Origin: Astrothelium macrocarpum
Lineage: Eukaryota; Ascomycota; Dothideomycetes; Trypetheliales; Trypetheliaceae
Direction: 5' to 3'
Length of the DNA stretch: 64,000 nt
NCBI GenBank assembly: GCA_021030915.1
Contig: JAGEMR010000024.1
Location: forward strand, 186,001 to 250,000
Shown here: positions 9,270 through 19,796 of the stretch, one piece after another
How the letters are laid out: every line of letters starts with the position of its first letter
Numbering within the stretch: the stretch's first letter is position 1
The notes under the pieces: model-generated
The model's input: only the letters and a program-made list of their open reading frames with translations
What the model was told of the DNA's origin: nothing
Databases searched by the model: none
Position numbers and translations under genes: made by a program

Positions 9270-11197
9270 TTACACCTGCCTCTCCAAGGAGATTCTCAAC
9301 GCCTTTGGCTGTACCTTGCTCGCTTTACCTGTCTTGGGATCGATCTCAAAGACAAAACTCTCAAGACCAACATTACCATAAGTAATCAAATCCACTTCCC
9401 CCCATGTCAAACAGTTAATGTCAAAAGGCCCGGTGTAGATAGGCGCTGGTAAGGTCTGCCACGCACCAGTAAAGCCAATCCCATTCCCAGAATAAAGATT
9501 GTTCGGCTGAATCCGAAAATCAATGTACTCACCACTGGTGCTATCCAGACCGGTAAGCTCTTCAAGGATTTTTGTGCCATTGCTAACCCAGTTTTCAACA
9601 CGAAGGGCTGGCTGTTCGTCGACCGAGATGGTTAAGGAGGAATTGAGATCGTTCGCAGTGTAGTGACCAGCAAATGTAGCGTTTGCTTGCTGTCTAGCCA
9701 CATCTTCAAGTGCCGGTAATACAAAAGACCCGAGTATGTTAGCGATCGCGTAGACATTCCTCGCGCCGGCATCTGAGCTGTCTAGAGAGGCCGTCAAGAT
9801 ACTGAATCCAAAGTCAAAATCCGGAACGAGTACGAATAGCGTTACATAGGCTCCCCAGCCACCATCCTTGGTGTACAAATCGATTATGCGACCACCGACT
9901 TGGGCTCGATAGATCTCCCAGGGAGCGCCTACAGCCATATTGACACCCGCTGTCAATGTGACTGGCTTCATCCATCGTCTTGTTTGAGCTGGGGCCAGAA
10001 GTGTGTTGCTTAGTATTGCTTTTCCTATCGTAGCGATGTCGTTTAGACTGGAAAACTGTCCACCTGCACTAATCCAGGGTCTTGTCAGCTCTTCTTCCCT
10101 GATCGTTCAATAAAGATCTGTCTTGGATGTGCTCACGGGCTTAGAGCTCCCAGCTCACTATTCCATCCGGATATTGTTGTGTTTCCCGGAATGACGCCAT
10201 TCTGAGTACTATTGGGGACATTATACGTTGTGTTCTGCAGACCAAGAGGCTCCACTATGCTCTCCGTGAACACATCGTCGATCTTGGAGCATGTGATTTT
10301 CTCCAATGCAAGTCCCAGCAACTCAAACCCGTTGTTGCTGTAAATGGGAGAAGCACCAGGGCGGAAGAGGGCTGGCTCGGCAATCACGCCACGGAGATAA
10401 TCTATCTTCATATTCAGCTTACGATTACTCACTGCAACTAGTTCATTTACCTTGAGCATTGCAGGGCGCATAGCTGCTATTTGCCTCGATGTAACCGCAA
10501 GTAGGAATCTGGTCGGTGGCGAGTGGCGGTAGGCCTGGTTCTACTTTCCAAGGGTACGCCAAATCATTGGCTCCGTCTGTCATGGTCAGAACAGTTCTCG
10601 ACACTTTTTCAAAGGGATGATTGGTTGAACATTACAATCATGAGAAAGCCCCGCCATATGGCTGGCTAGCTGTCCAAGAGTCACCTCGTCCCATGTTGGC
10701 GTCATTCCATTTTGTGATCCGGTTTTTCCGGAAATTCTAGTAAGCTCTGGGATATACTTTGTGATGGGATCATTGAAATACTGGTCTCCTAAGCGGATGA
10801 GGAACGAATAGACGGTTAGTAGCTTCCCTATGCTCCCAAGACGATAAATGGAACTAGCGTCCACCTGTTGCGTTCCAACATTGCTGTCGCGTACAGTCGG
10901 ATCTGTGTAATGATATTGATATACCAGGGCTTCTTCTGAGGTACTGAACATGCCGATAGACATGGTTGTGGCGTTAAACTGACCAGGACCATTCGTGGAT
11001 ATACCAGTCTCCAAGGTTTTGTTCAAGACATTTTCGAATGATTGTATTGCCGCCTGGAATTGTACCTCAGAGCTTAAATGAGTCGGTATAGGAAATGCTG
11101 GTCCTAAAATTGGACATATCTTTGTACTCGTGTCTGCGATGATCATCGGAGTTCCTACAAGCACGACGGTAGCCAAGGCACGGAGAAACACGCCCAT
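9270..11197 (-). CDS. Class C beta-lactamase-like serine hydrolase, secreted
   Basis: Four exons (10636-11197, 10451-10576, 10137-10401, 9270-10068) give 583 residues. The frame is open further upstream but without an ATG; the chosen start is followed by a signal peptide (MGVFLRALATVVLVGTPMIIA). Catalytic motifs of the serine beta-lactamase/penicillin-binding fold are visible: S-x-x-K in RLGSIGKLL (Ser122, Lys125), Y-x-N in IYSNNGFELLG, and a KDGG segment in LYTKDGGWGAY in the place of the KTG motif. A C-terminal beta-sheet domain of about 170 residues follows, as in fungal members of COG1680. The family hydrolyses esters, amides or lactams; several fungal members belong to secondary-metabolite or detoxification loci. 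It is divergent from a Zn2Cys6 regulator. A TATATATA element lies about 100 bases before the start. Confidence 0.9.
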
Positions 11198-11800
11198 TGT
11201 CCAAAGTGCAACGTTAAAAGAGTCCAGGAATGACAAGTAAAGAAATGATGAAAAAGATGAGAGGAACCATGAAGAAAACAAACAGCAGTCAAAAGGAGAC
11301 TATATATACTGAAAGACAGCTTCTCATTTTTGACATCAACAAAGCGTCTAGCAAGCTGAATACACCGTAAGGATGCTAATTTTCTAACTATTCTGAGCTA
11401 TACGAGCGTGACGGACTTGGAGGAAGCTCTGTAATTGTGCGATTCCGCACAATTACTTCTTAAAGTAATATGACTGTGGGTCATTCGTAAAACCCGGGGT
11501 ATTGATTGGTGGATACAACGCGCTGTTCGTATAAGCACGCCGTTGCTCAAGCTCGCAGCTGCGTAGGTCCATGCACCCAGACAACTTTCTCGCAAAGGTT
11601 ATGGTATTTATTGGCTACATGCACCTCGAGGTCGCTCTCGATTTCTAAGGAGATTGTCTTTTCCGTAATGTACCAATTCTTCGAGCTTTGCTGCAGACTG
11701 GACGATCGGCAAAATTTCTCTGTGGAACTTTACCAATCAAAGAGAAAACATAGTGAGCTTTATCAATAGTACGACTGGCCACTAGTATTGTTTCAAGATC
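11198..11800. promoter_or_regulatory. Divergent promoter region: beta-lactamase-like gene and Zn2Cys6 gene
   Basis: The 603 bases lie between two starts reading outward. A TATA-like run at about 11301-11308 serves the minus-strand gene. A perfect inverted repeat at 11431-11456 lies near the middle. Shared regulation is inference from layout. Confidence 0.55.
11431..11456. promoter_or_regulatory. Perfect 11-bp inverted repeat, candidate operator
   Basis: GTAATTGTGCG, spacer ATTC, then CGCACAATTAC: eleven of eleven bases pair. On the minus strand the core reads TGCGGAATCGCA, which shares TGCGGAAT with the palindromes at 52991 and 53169 in front of the other Zn2Cys6 gene. Position in a divergent promoter suggests a regulator site; a hairpin in a transcript is the alternative. 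Confidence 0.6.
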
Positions 11801-13564
11801 ATGAAGCCCACTAGAATCAGCCATTCAAAGAGAAGGGTAGGATGCCGCACTTGCAAGTGAGTTTCGACAGCGCCGCCATTTATTGGTACTTATTTACTAA
11901 TCTCCAATAGAAAGAGGAGAGTAAAGTGCGATCAGGGCAAGCCTTTCTGTGCCCGATGTGTATCCGGTGATAGAATATGCGAGGGATACAGTATCGTGGT
12001 AGACTTACCGAAGCGGCCTTCTTCCCACGACTTATGCTTGGAGCCGGACCTTGCTCAGGGAGAATCACGCCGAAAAATCTTGCCAAGGCCTACCTCCGTC
12101 TTGAAAAGTATCCCAATTCTTGATTCCTCAGACTCTCACACGTTTGAGGTCTTTAGAACCCAGACCGTTCTGATGGTCGCGGGCATCCGGTCGTCCAATT
12201 TCTGGCAAAACCTCGTCCTTCCAGCCTGTCATTCAGAGCCTGCTATTCTTCATGCTTCCATGGCTCTTGCCAATGCGAATCAGTGGTTTCAAAGTTCTCG
12301 AGGAAAGAACACATTCGCCGAAGACGACACGATCCGACTAAAGACGATTATGGAGTACAACAAAGCGATACATCACCTCAAGGCGCATGTCAAAGAGCAC
12401 GATAGCCAGTCATCTCTGAAGGTTACTCTCATCACCTGTGTACTTTTCATTGCTCTCGAACTGTGCACTGGTCGATACGAAAAAGCGATGATGCACTTGG
12501 ACGAGGGAAGACGGCTGTTGTATTCCTCTGCCCTGATTAATCCTTCCACTACCCATAGCTCGGAAAGTTTTCTCGGAACAATCACCTTATCACCAAAATT
12601 GCAATCTCTAGAGGACGAGCTTATCGGGATTTTTGCTGATTTAGATATACAATCAACATATTTTGGTTCCGAGAGACCACAGCTCAAGCTAAGCATCCAC
12701 AGTACTATAAGAAGCTTTTGCCCGTCATCGTGTCCTAGACCTCTCACCCCTTTCGACTTACCAACAGATTTCTCCTCTTTTCAAGAAGGAAATTGGTATC
12801 TAGTTCTTCTTACCAATATGTGTCTGAACTTCATTGGTCAGATTTTTGAGCCGAAATGGCATACACTTCAAAATACACATTCAAAACTACACCGCGAGTA
12901 TCTCTCTACCAGTCTCAAATACTGGAAAGTGACATACGAGCAATTGCGTCTAAGCAACAGTGGTGCCAACAAGCCTGACCAATTGTGGAAGCAACAGTCC
13001 AGCTTGATGCTGATCCATCACGCGTGGCTAGGTATTTGTGTGGGCACTTCGTACTTGGAAGTCAAGGAAACCGACTATGATGCCTATATTCAGGAGTTCT
13101 CTACGATTGTAGACTTCGCTTCCGATGTTCTGCTAGAGGAACGTATGCACACGAGCCGCTTCACATTGGAGTTTGGGATAGTTGCTCCGCTCTGGTGGAC
13201 GACGATGAGGTGCCGATATCCGCAAATACGTCGCAAAGCCCTTCATCTCTTAGGACGGACTGGTCGCGAAGGCTTTTGGGATCCATATTTGCTGGGTCAA
13301 ATTGCATGTGAATGCATTAAGTTGGAGGAGCAAACCAATGAAATTGACGGAGACGATTTCGTTGAGGGGCCGTCATTTATTCAGAATACGCATTTGGGAC
13401 AGCTCGTCCCGTTGAGATGTCGTGTTAGCCAGGCCACATTATCTGGTGGCTTTGAACAGGACGGGATGCTTGTCGTGACATTCCAACGAAAGCGATGGAC
13501 AAGTAACGGCGACCGTGTTGGGAACGAAGAGATCATGAGACGACTACTGCATAAAGCACAATGA
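11801..13564 (+). CDS. Zn2Cys6 fungal transcription factor
   Basis: Exons 11801-11856 and 11911-13564 (54-base intron) encode 569 residues. The intron splits the zinc cluster, as is common: splicing gives C-x2-C-x6-C-x6-C-x2-C-x6-C across CRTCKKRRVKCDQGKPFCAR and the following VSGDRICEGY. The rest is the alpha-helical fungal_trans_2 type regulatory domain, recognisable from FWQNLVLPACHSEPAILHAS followed by MALANANQW and a tyrosine-asparagine-lysine repeat-helix region. It should bind CGG-containing sites in the nucleus. Its divergent partner is the beta-lactamase-like hydrolase, so it may be the local regulator. No sign of damage. Confidence 0.9.
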
Positions 13565-14183
13565 GTCGGTAAGCTGTGAGCCCTAACAACATTCTCTCAG
13601 ACTTTTCTCAACCCAAACGAAAGTAAGCAACGCATACCTTATGCTGTTGGGAAATTAAACAAGACGCGATTCCGGGTTTTGATAAGAAATGCCGCAAACC
13701 ACCAAAGACATAATTCGTGGTGCATTTGTAAGAAATCCCCTCAATTATAGAAGAAATCACAGTCCTTAAAGATATATCCCAGTGTAGGTCCCTCGTAGAT
13801 TTTTTTTCATCGGCTAAGAATATATTGGGAGCCTTTCGAATGTACAAACGGCCAAATTTTAGTAATTTGCAGTCTACAACATTTCTTGTTGCAGTCCCTA
13901 GTGAAGCCGGTATTGATTCGACGAATCATCATTTCATGGAAATTGTTCGATGCTGCCAATTCTCCTGAAGGATAGGAATTCAAAGAAGCGTCCGTTTTCA
14001 TATCCGATATTTCGTAAGCACCATCAGCTGGTTTTGTTGTCTGCCTACCTTGGAATTTGTTTGGCGAAGGCATGAAGCTCATTACTATCAGGTTCACATC
14101 AGCATTCATCAAACTTTAGCATTGGGGGAATCTTGAAATAGTGTCACATGAATGCTACAAATATGTACATTCGAGATTCGGAA
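13565..14183. other. Intergenic between convergent genes
   Basis: No convincing gene. A 101-residue frame at 13807-14112 (minus) has no domain and is probably chance or 3' untranslated sequence. Confidence 0.5.
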
Positions 14184-14735
14184 CTAATCCTGATTTTGCG
14201 CTGCTTCCTCCATGGCCGTAACAGCATTCTCCAATTCTCTGATCCTTTGCCCAACCCGTCGTTTTATCTCTTCTCCAATTGCGGGATCTGTGTCCTCCGT
14301 TGCCTTCCGATAGGCTTCTTGTAACTTTGTGAGCTCTTCTCTTGCTGCTTTTCGATCCTCCTCTGCATACACCGTCATCTTCTCCGTCTCCTCGGCAGCA
14401 ATCTCAAACTATTTACAGGATAAGCTGGTGCGGGGATAGAGGTGGCTGAGCATCCAAATATACCTCATCTCGAGCGGTTGCATACCTCGACTGCGTTAGT
14501 ATAGGCGTTTGTGAATGAATGGTTCCTCAACGTACAGCTCCTGGATCTCGTCAATCTGCTCGTCAACTGAACTTGCAGCAGCAAAGTGGCGAGCTAATGG
14601 GGAAACATGCGATGCATATGGAGCTTGCCTTGGGAAGAGCGTCGTAGGTAGAAATCTCTGCCGTATCAGAGAGTGACTTGTGGCCGGAAGTCGAGCTCGC
14701 TGGAGACAGCCAGCAACGATTCTGGACGAAAACAT
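14184..14735 (-). CDS. Small mitochondrial coiled-coil protein
   Basis: Three exons (14536-14735, 14464-14485, 14184-14408) encode 148 residues; the middle exon is only 22 bases. The ATG chosen gives a typical mitochondrial presequence: many Arg/Ser, no acid, ending near PLARHFAAASS. The mature part begins SVDEQIDEIQELYATARDEF, where YATARDE is contributed by the 22-base exon, and continues as a charged heptad helix (EETEKMTVYAEEDRKAAREE; EEIKRRVGQRIRELENAVTA). The micro-exon phase is the only one that keeps the frame open. I recognise it as a conserved-looking fungal mitochondrial protein but cannot name a function; a role as a matrix assembly or regulatory factor is possible. Confidence 0.72.
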
Positions 14736-15024
14736 TGCCCAACCTTCTAACACAGCAGATGAAGGACTAGAACGATCGCAGGAACTTGCAAGACATTTAA
14801 TCAATGAAATGGCCTGATCGGCGGCTCGGCAAAGCTTTCTTAGGGCTCCCCACTAATTTGCATCCATTTTGTCGCCGCATAAGATGGGCCTGCTCCGGTA
14901 GGGCTGAATTTACGTAACATGTGCCTGAATTTCGATGTCTCACATGTAACCTTTCATCTCATTTTACGGCAACACATCCGTCAAGTACATTGATTCATAA
15001 TAACGGTTAGCGCCAGGAGGAGAC

Positions 15025-16035
15025 ATGGTCCTATGGGGACTTTCTCTTCTCATAGTCTCACTGTCATTCGTCGCCTACAAACACGGGCACGTACTTGTGG
15101 CTAAGTTGCCACATGTCCTACGGCATGTAGAGGCTCACCCGGGCGAGCCAGCGGGCTCGGACGGAAACGCGCAAATGAAAGAAGGAGGAGACGAAACAAG
15201 TGAAGATAATGCATATTCCACCACAAAATCTGTCTCTTCATCGTCTGCTAGCACCAAGGCGTCAGTGCAGGTGGAGTCGCCTGACTCAACACCAAAAGCG
15301 CATGGCATCCAATTGCGGGATGATGTTCCATCGCTATCATTGAATGGCTCCGCCAAAACATCCCGCGCAGAAGCGCTCGAGCCTGAAGATCGAGCAGATT
15401 CCGGTCTATCCTCCGCGTCACTGAGTGCGCATCCTCTCTCGACGCCAAAGTCTTTGCCAAGCCAAAGTAAACCCACAGCATCACAGCTCATGCCTCCTCC
15501 GAGCATACCTACACCTCGCAGGACGTCTCCGACTTCCACACAAGCTGCTCGTATCCCCACAACAGGACCACTTCCCAATCGCGGCCCTTCAGCCCCACGC
15601 CCTACCAACTCTCTCGCAGTCCCCAGCGCTCCTGTGACATCGACGGTGAATTCTCGCAACAAGGTCGCCCTTGGCCCTGGTCGTTCCAGCATTGACTGGG
15701 CGCAATTGACCAAGACGAATCGCAACCTCTCGGGGGTGCCATATCTGCAACGCATCACGCCGTCGCAGCTCAAACAGATGAATGGCAGGAAGGGTCGACC
15801 AGTTTGGGCCAGTTACCAGGGTCGCGTCTATAATCTGACTCCGTATGTGCCATATCATCCAGGCGGAGAAGGAGAAATAATGAGGGCCGCAGGGAAAGAT
15901 GCGGAAAAGCTCTTTAATGAGATTCATGCATACGTGAACTGGGAGAATATGCTCAGCCAGTGTTGTGTTGGGATAATGGTTACAGAGAATGAAAAAGAAT
16001 TGAGAGGAAAAGATGACTGGGAAGCAATGGATTGA
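15025..16035 (+). CDS. Cytochrome b5-domain membrane protein, Irc21-like
   Basis: A single exon of 336 residues. Residues 1-17 are a membrane anchor or signal sequence (MVLWGLSLLIVSLSFVAYKH). A long Ser/Pro/Thr-rich linker runs to about residue 220. The C-terminal domain is cytochrome b5-like: GPGRSSIDWAQLTKTNRNLS, the heme pocket YVPYHPGGEGEIMRAAGKDA with the first axial His in HPGG, and the second in NEIHAYVNW. The preceding PGxSxxDWxxL motif is shared with NCB5OR (cytochrome b5 reductase 4) and yeast Irc21. It should carry electrons to a partner oxygenase or reductase at the ER membrane; Irc21 mutants have DNA-recombination and cisplatin phenotypes. No reductase domain is present. Confidence 0.88.
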   Translation: MVLWGLSLLIVSLSFVAYKHGHVLVAKLPHVLRHVEAHPGEPAGSDGNAQMKEGGDETSEDNAYSTTKSVSSSSASTKASVQVESPDSTPKAHGIQLRDDVPSLSLNGSAKTSRAEALEPEDRADSGLSSASLSAHPLSTPKSLPSQSKPTASQLMPPPSIPTPRRTSPTSTQAARIPTTGPLPNRGPSAPRPTNSLAVPSAPVTSTVNSRNKVALGPGRSSIDWAQLTKTNRNLSGVPYLQRITPSQLKQMNGRKGRPVWASYQGRVYNLTPYVPYHPGGEGEIMRAAGKDAEKLFNEIHAYVNWENMLSQCCVGIMVTENEKELRGKDDWEAMD

Positions 16036-16978
16036 ATTGGATGGATCTTGGGATCTGATCCACCAACGTCCGAGTCGCAAAAATACGTAGAGAGTCATGG
16101 AGAAGCTCTTTAATATTGCATTCAGCAGAATAGCCTTGTTCACAGTTTGTCTCTACTCTATGGCGCCTTTTTTGCTGGATTCAGTTTCCGCCGTGAGAGA
16201 AGCGTCTTGGATTTTTGAGGGGACACGAAGCTTAATTGGAAAGTAGGCATCATGGCACTGGTCTTTCGCAATAGGTTGCAAAGTAGGAGAGTCACTGTCT
16301 GGCCAGCGATTAGGTTATTTTCATCCTGCAAGTGAGATCTCTTTCATCATACCTAAGATTCTTTGAGGCTGATATTGATTGCAGGATATTCGGCTCGAAC
16401 CATTTTGGAGAATCTTGACAGCACCAGCATAAGTACAAAACTTTTGGTATCAGAGTCTCAGTAAATAAGATCACCATGGAAATTGCATCGAATGCCTATG
16501 CGACTTCAAAAGGGTGGATCCGCTGAAGATAATGGACTATCAAGATTCCGTGAAGACGCAACGTCCAAGCAGCAGGGTGCCAATTACGTCGGACAAAATG
16601 GTACCTATTTGGGAGCTAAGCTCTACCTATCACGTGGAAGAAATCGTCATGTTTGATATCACCAGTATTAGAAGCTGGTAAAGATAATGTGGAGGTGTGG
16701 AGGGGCTGGCTTCGGGTGATCTGCAACCGTTGCAGAAGCATGACATTTTGCCTAAACATTAAGAAGCATGCTATCATGTCATATTTAATTGCATAGTAGA
16801 AAGCTTTTCTAATTCTTTTTTCAGTGTTTAGAGATCGTGTCTTTTGATATTCAATTTCTCGAAAGTCAACTCGCGGTACGTCGGTATTGGAGTTGCTCCC
16901 CTTATCTGTCTACAGAATTACATTTAATTCAAACAACCATCGGTCTGAAATCTCGACAATTGGGGTTGAATATTGAGA
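16036..16978. other. Intergenic
   Basis: About 940 bases with no supportable gene. Contains the promoter of the DUF2264 gene; I see no repeats or conserved motif. Confidence 0.5.
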
Positions 16979-19052
16979 ATGAGTGCGCATGTAATTGCGG
17001 AAGCGAATCGACCGGCGCCGCATCATCCATGGTCTCAGAATCCTCTCCGCACGCGTAGCGATGTTGCGAACGCTTGCAAATCTTTGCTAGATCCCCTCAC
17101 CAAAGGCTTTTCTCCAAAACGAGCATACGTACGAGTCGGGGGGACAGGGACGCGTTGTAGGTGGACTGAATGCATTTATTGAAATCTATGTCTAAAACCT
17201 TGTCATGCAGTCGATGAGAGAGCTGCACAAATAGAGGGTCATGCCCGTCCATTGTGGGGATTGGCACCTCTTCTTGCTGGCGACTTTGAATATGACGCCG
17301 CGAAGCTTTGGGTCGAAGGAGTTATCAATGGAACCGATCCAAATTCCCCAGAATTCTGGGGAAACATGGAGGACATTGACCAGAGAATGGTAGAAGCATG
17401 TCCTATTGGATTCACGCTTGCAATAGCGCACAAGCATTTCTGGGATCCTCTCACTGAAGAACAGAAAAAAAATGTTGAGGCTTGGTTGGATAGTATGAAC
17501 GACAAGGAAATGCCAAATACGAACTGGTGAGAAACGCCAGTGAAATCATCGCTCAAAGATAGTCAACCTATTTGTGGTGCTAATTGTTATTAGGCTTTGG
17601 TTTCGCGTCTTTGCGAATCTAGGACTTGCCAAGAACAAGGCAAAATGTAATCCAGATCGCCTTGAAAAGGACGTGAGCCACCTAAACACATTCTATCGGG
17701 GCGATGGGTGGTCAAACGATGGGCCCGCGTCTTACCGTCAGATGGATTACTATTCCGGCAGCTTTGCTATCCAATACCTACAGCTCCTATATGCCAAATT
17801 AGCCGAGAAGACTGATCCAAATAGGGCTGAGGAATTCCGCAATCGCGCTCGACTCTATGCGCTGGATTTCGTCAATTATTACGACCGTGAAGGTCGTAGC
17901 GTTCCCTTTGGAAGATCTTTAACATACCGCTTCGCTATGTCTGGCTTCTGGGGCGCCGTCGCTTTTGCAGATGTTGAGCTACCAGCACCACTGTCATGGG
18001 GTGTTGTCAAAGGATTACTTCTTCGAAATTTTCGCTGGTGGAGTAAACAACCAGACATTTTCCAGCCGAATGGAATGCTGAATATTGGATACTGCTATCC
18101 AAATACATATCTGGCAGAAAATTATAACAGCCCACAGTCCCCATACTGGTGTATGCTCGCCTTTGCGCCTCTTGCGCTGCCAGAGAGCCATCCATTTTGG
18201 TCATCGCAAGAAGAGGAACTTCCCGTACAATCTTTGCCGCGAACAAGGGCGCTTAAGCATCCAATGCATATTACAGTTCGCACTAACAGAGGTCACACTT
18301 ACCTTTTGTCCTCAGGCCAGGCCTGTCACTATCCAATCAAGGCGACGCAAGCCAAATATGGTAAATTCGCATATTCATCTGCATTTCCGTACTCGGTTCC
18401 GACTGGAAGCTATACGCTCGAGCAATTTGTACCAGACAATGCTCTGGCGCTAAGCGACGACGAAGGAGAGACATGGAAGATGAGACGGGAAGTTTTGGAT
18501 GCAGAAATTGAAATGCACGAAGGGAAGCATGTATTGGTGAGTAAAATGAAGCCTTGGTCTGACGTCGAGGTCAAGACGTGGTTGCTCCCTCCGGATGACG
18601 GAGATGCAAATGATTGGCACGTTCGCGTGCATAAAATCACAACAGGTCGGGCGCTACAGAGCGGAGAAGGCGCCTTTGCCATTTACGGTTGCAGGCAGGC
18701 TGACGGACGTACATTAACAAGCTTTGATATTAACGATGGCGAAGAAGGAACACATGCATCGTCTGGAGAAGCGATTGTGGTTTCACGTGCTGGTGCTGTA
18801 GGTATTGCTGAGTTGGAGGAGTCATCTCCAAGGATCGGGACCATCTTGGATTCCGATGCAAATTCTAATCTTGCCGAGCCGAGAACTTTGTTACCAACAC
18901 TACGGAACAACTTGAAAGCAGGAGAGACAAAGTGGTTTGCAACTGCGGTGTTTGCTATTCCAGAGAGCTCAGAAGGATGGAAGAATGATTGGAGAAGCAG
19001 CTGGAAGAAGAGACCAGCAGTACCCATGTGGTTGAAAGATCAGATGAAATAG
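16979..19052 (+). CDS. DUF2264 domain protein
   Basis: Exons 16979-17156, 17211-17526 and 17594-19052 encode 650 residues, the usual family length. The N-terminus (NPLRTRSDVANACKSLLDPL) and FDERAAQIEGHARPLWGLAP, formed across the first splice, are family landmarks, as are LNTFYRGDGWSNDGPASYRQ and MDYYSGSFAIQYL. The fold is an alpha/alpha barrel followed by beta-sandwich, resembling polysaccharide lyases and unsaturated glycoside hydrolases, so a role in uronate or glycan breakdown is likely; no enzyme activity is established from sequence. No signal peptide is present, pointing to the cytosol. The next gene is a glycosyltransferase, but spacing of 744 bases and the same strand give no strong functional link. 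Confidence 0.9.
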
Positions 19053-19796
19053 GATTGGCGAGTAGTTGTGCAGAGCAACAGCATTTTGAGGCTTGGCTGA
19101 GTACGATGGTGTTTGAGATCGGGATCACACGGATGAGCGACATTGCGCATCGGAACCACAAAACGATGTCCGTGTGGTCCCATGATGTGTTACCCATCAA
19201 TACCACAGAGTGAAAATGCTGTAATCTCACAGCGCGATCAACAGTTACCCAAGATTGTAGTATCGGCTGAAAGGACGTACATGAGCAAGGCGAGTACGGA
19301 GAATAGCCCTAACTTGGATTTTCATCATGCAATTTTCCGCTAAACAGGATTGGCGCCCCTGGATCCATGCGGCTCGCGCCCAGTCACGCAGGAACCTTGC
19401 AATGGCCTAGACTTGTTTCGCCGTCAGGTGGCGTTTCATTTTCCTGCACGCTTTCGCCCAGAGAGTACAAGCTCGGTGCAACAATTAAAACCCCTATATC
19501 GCATCATTGGACTCGCGCATAGGCCCCAGACCCAAGCGACGCCGTCCAATGCTTATCTTTGGTCTGTCACAACGCCATACGCTTTGCCTGTTTTTAGATG
19601 CTGAGCGATGCGATTTATACGAGCGATCTCTGTAGCCCTAAAGCTGGGCTCGTATTGTCACTCGGACCCACGTTTGTGCTTTTTCCTGCTCCCTTTGTTA
19701 TTCAATCATGCTGGTCAACTTTCTTCTACGGATGCAAACCTGAAACATCCTCTTTGTACTTGAGTCAAATCTTCATGCCGACGCATCGTAAACAGC
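19053..19796. other. Intergenic
   Basis: No gene recognised. Contains the terminator side of the DUF2264 gene and promoter of the GT90 gene, with pyrimidine-rich patches around 19680-19760. Confidence 0.5.

Noticed and set aside
11198..11281. N-terminal extension of the beta-lactamase-like protein
   Set aside because: The frame is open but has no ATG; the ATG at 11197 is followed by a good signal peptide.
14736..14804. N-terminal extension of the mitochondrial coiled-coil protein
   Set aside because: No ATG in the extension; the ATG at 14735 starts a typical presequence.
15135..15773. 212-codon minus-strand frame
   Set aside because: Antisense shadow of the Ser/Pro-rich linker of the cytochrome b5 protein.
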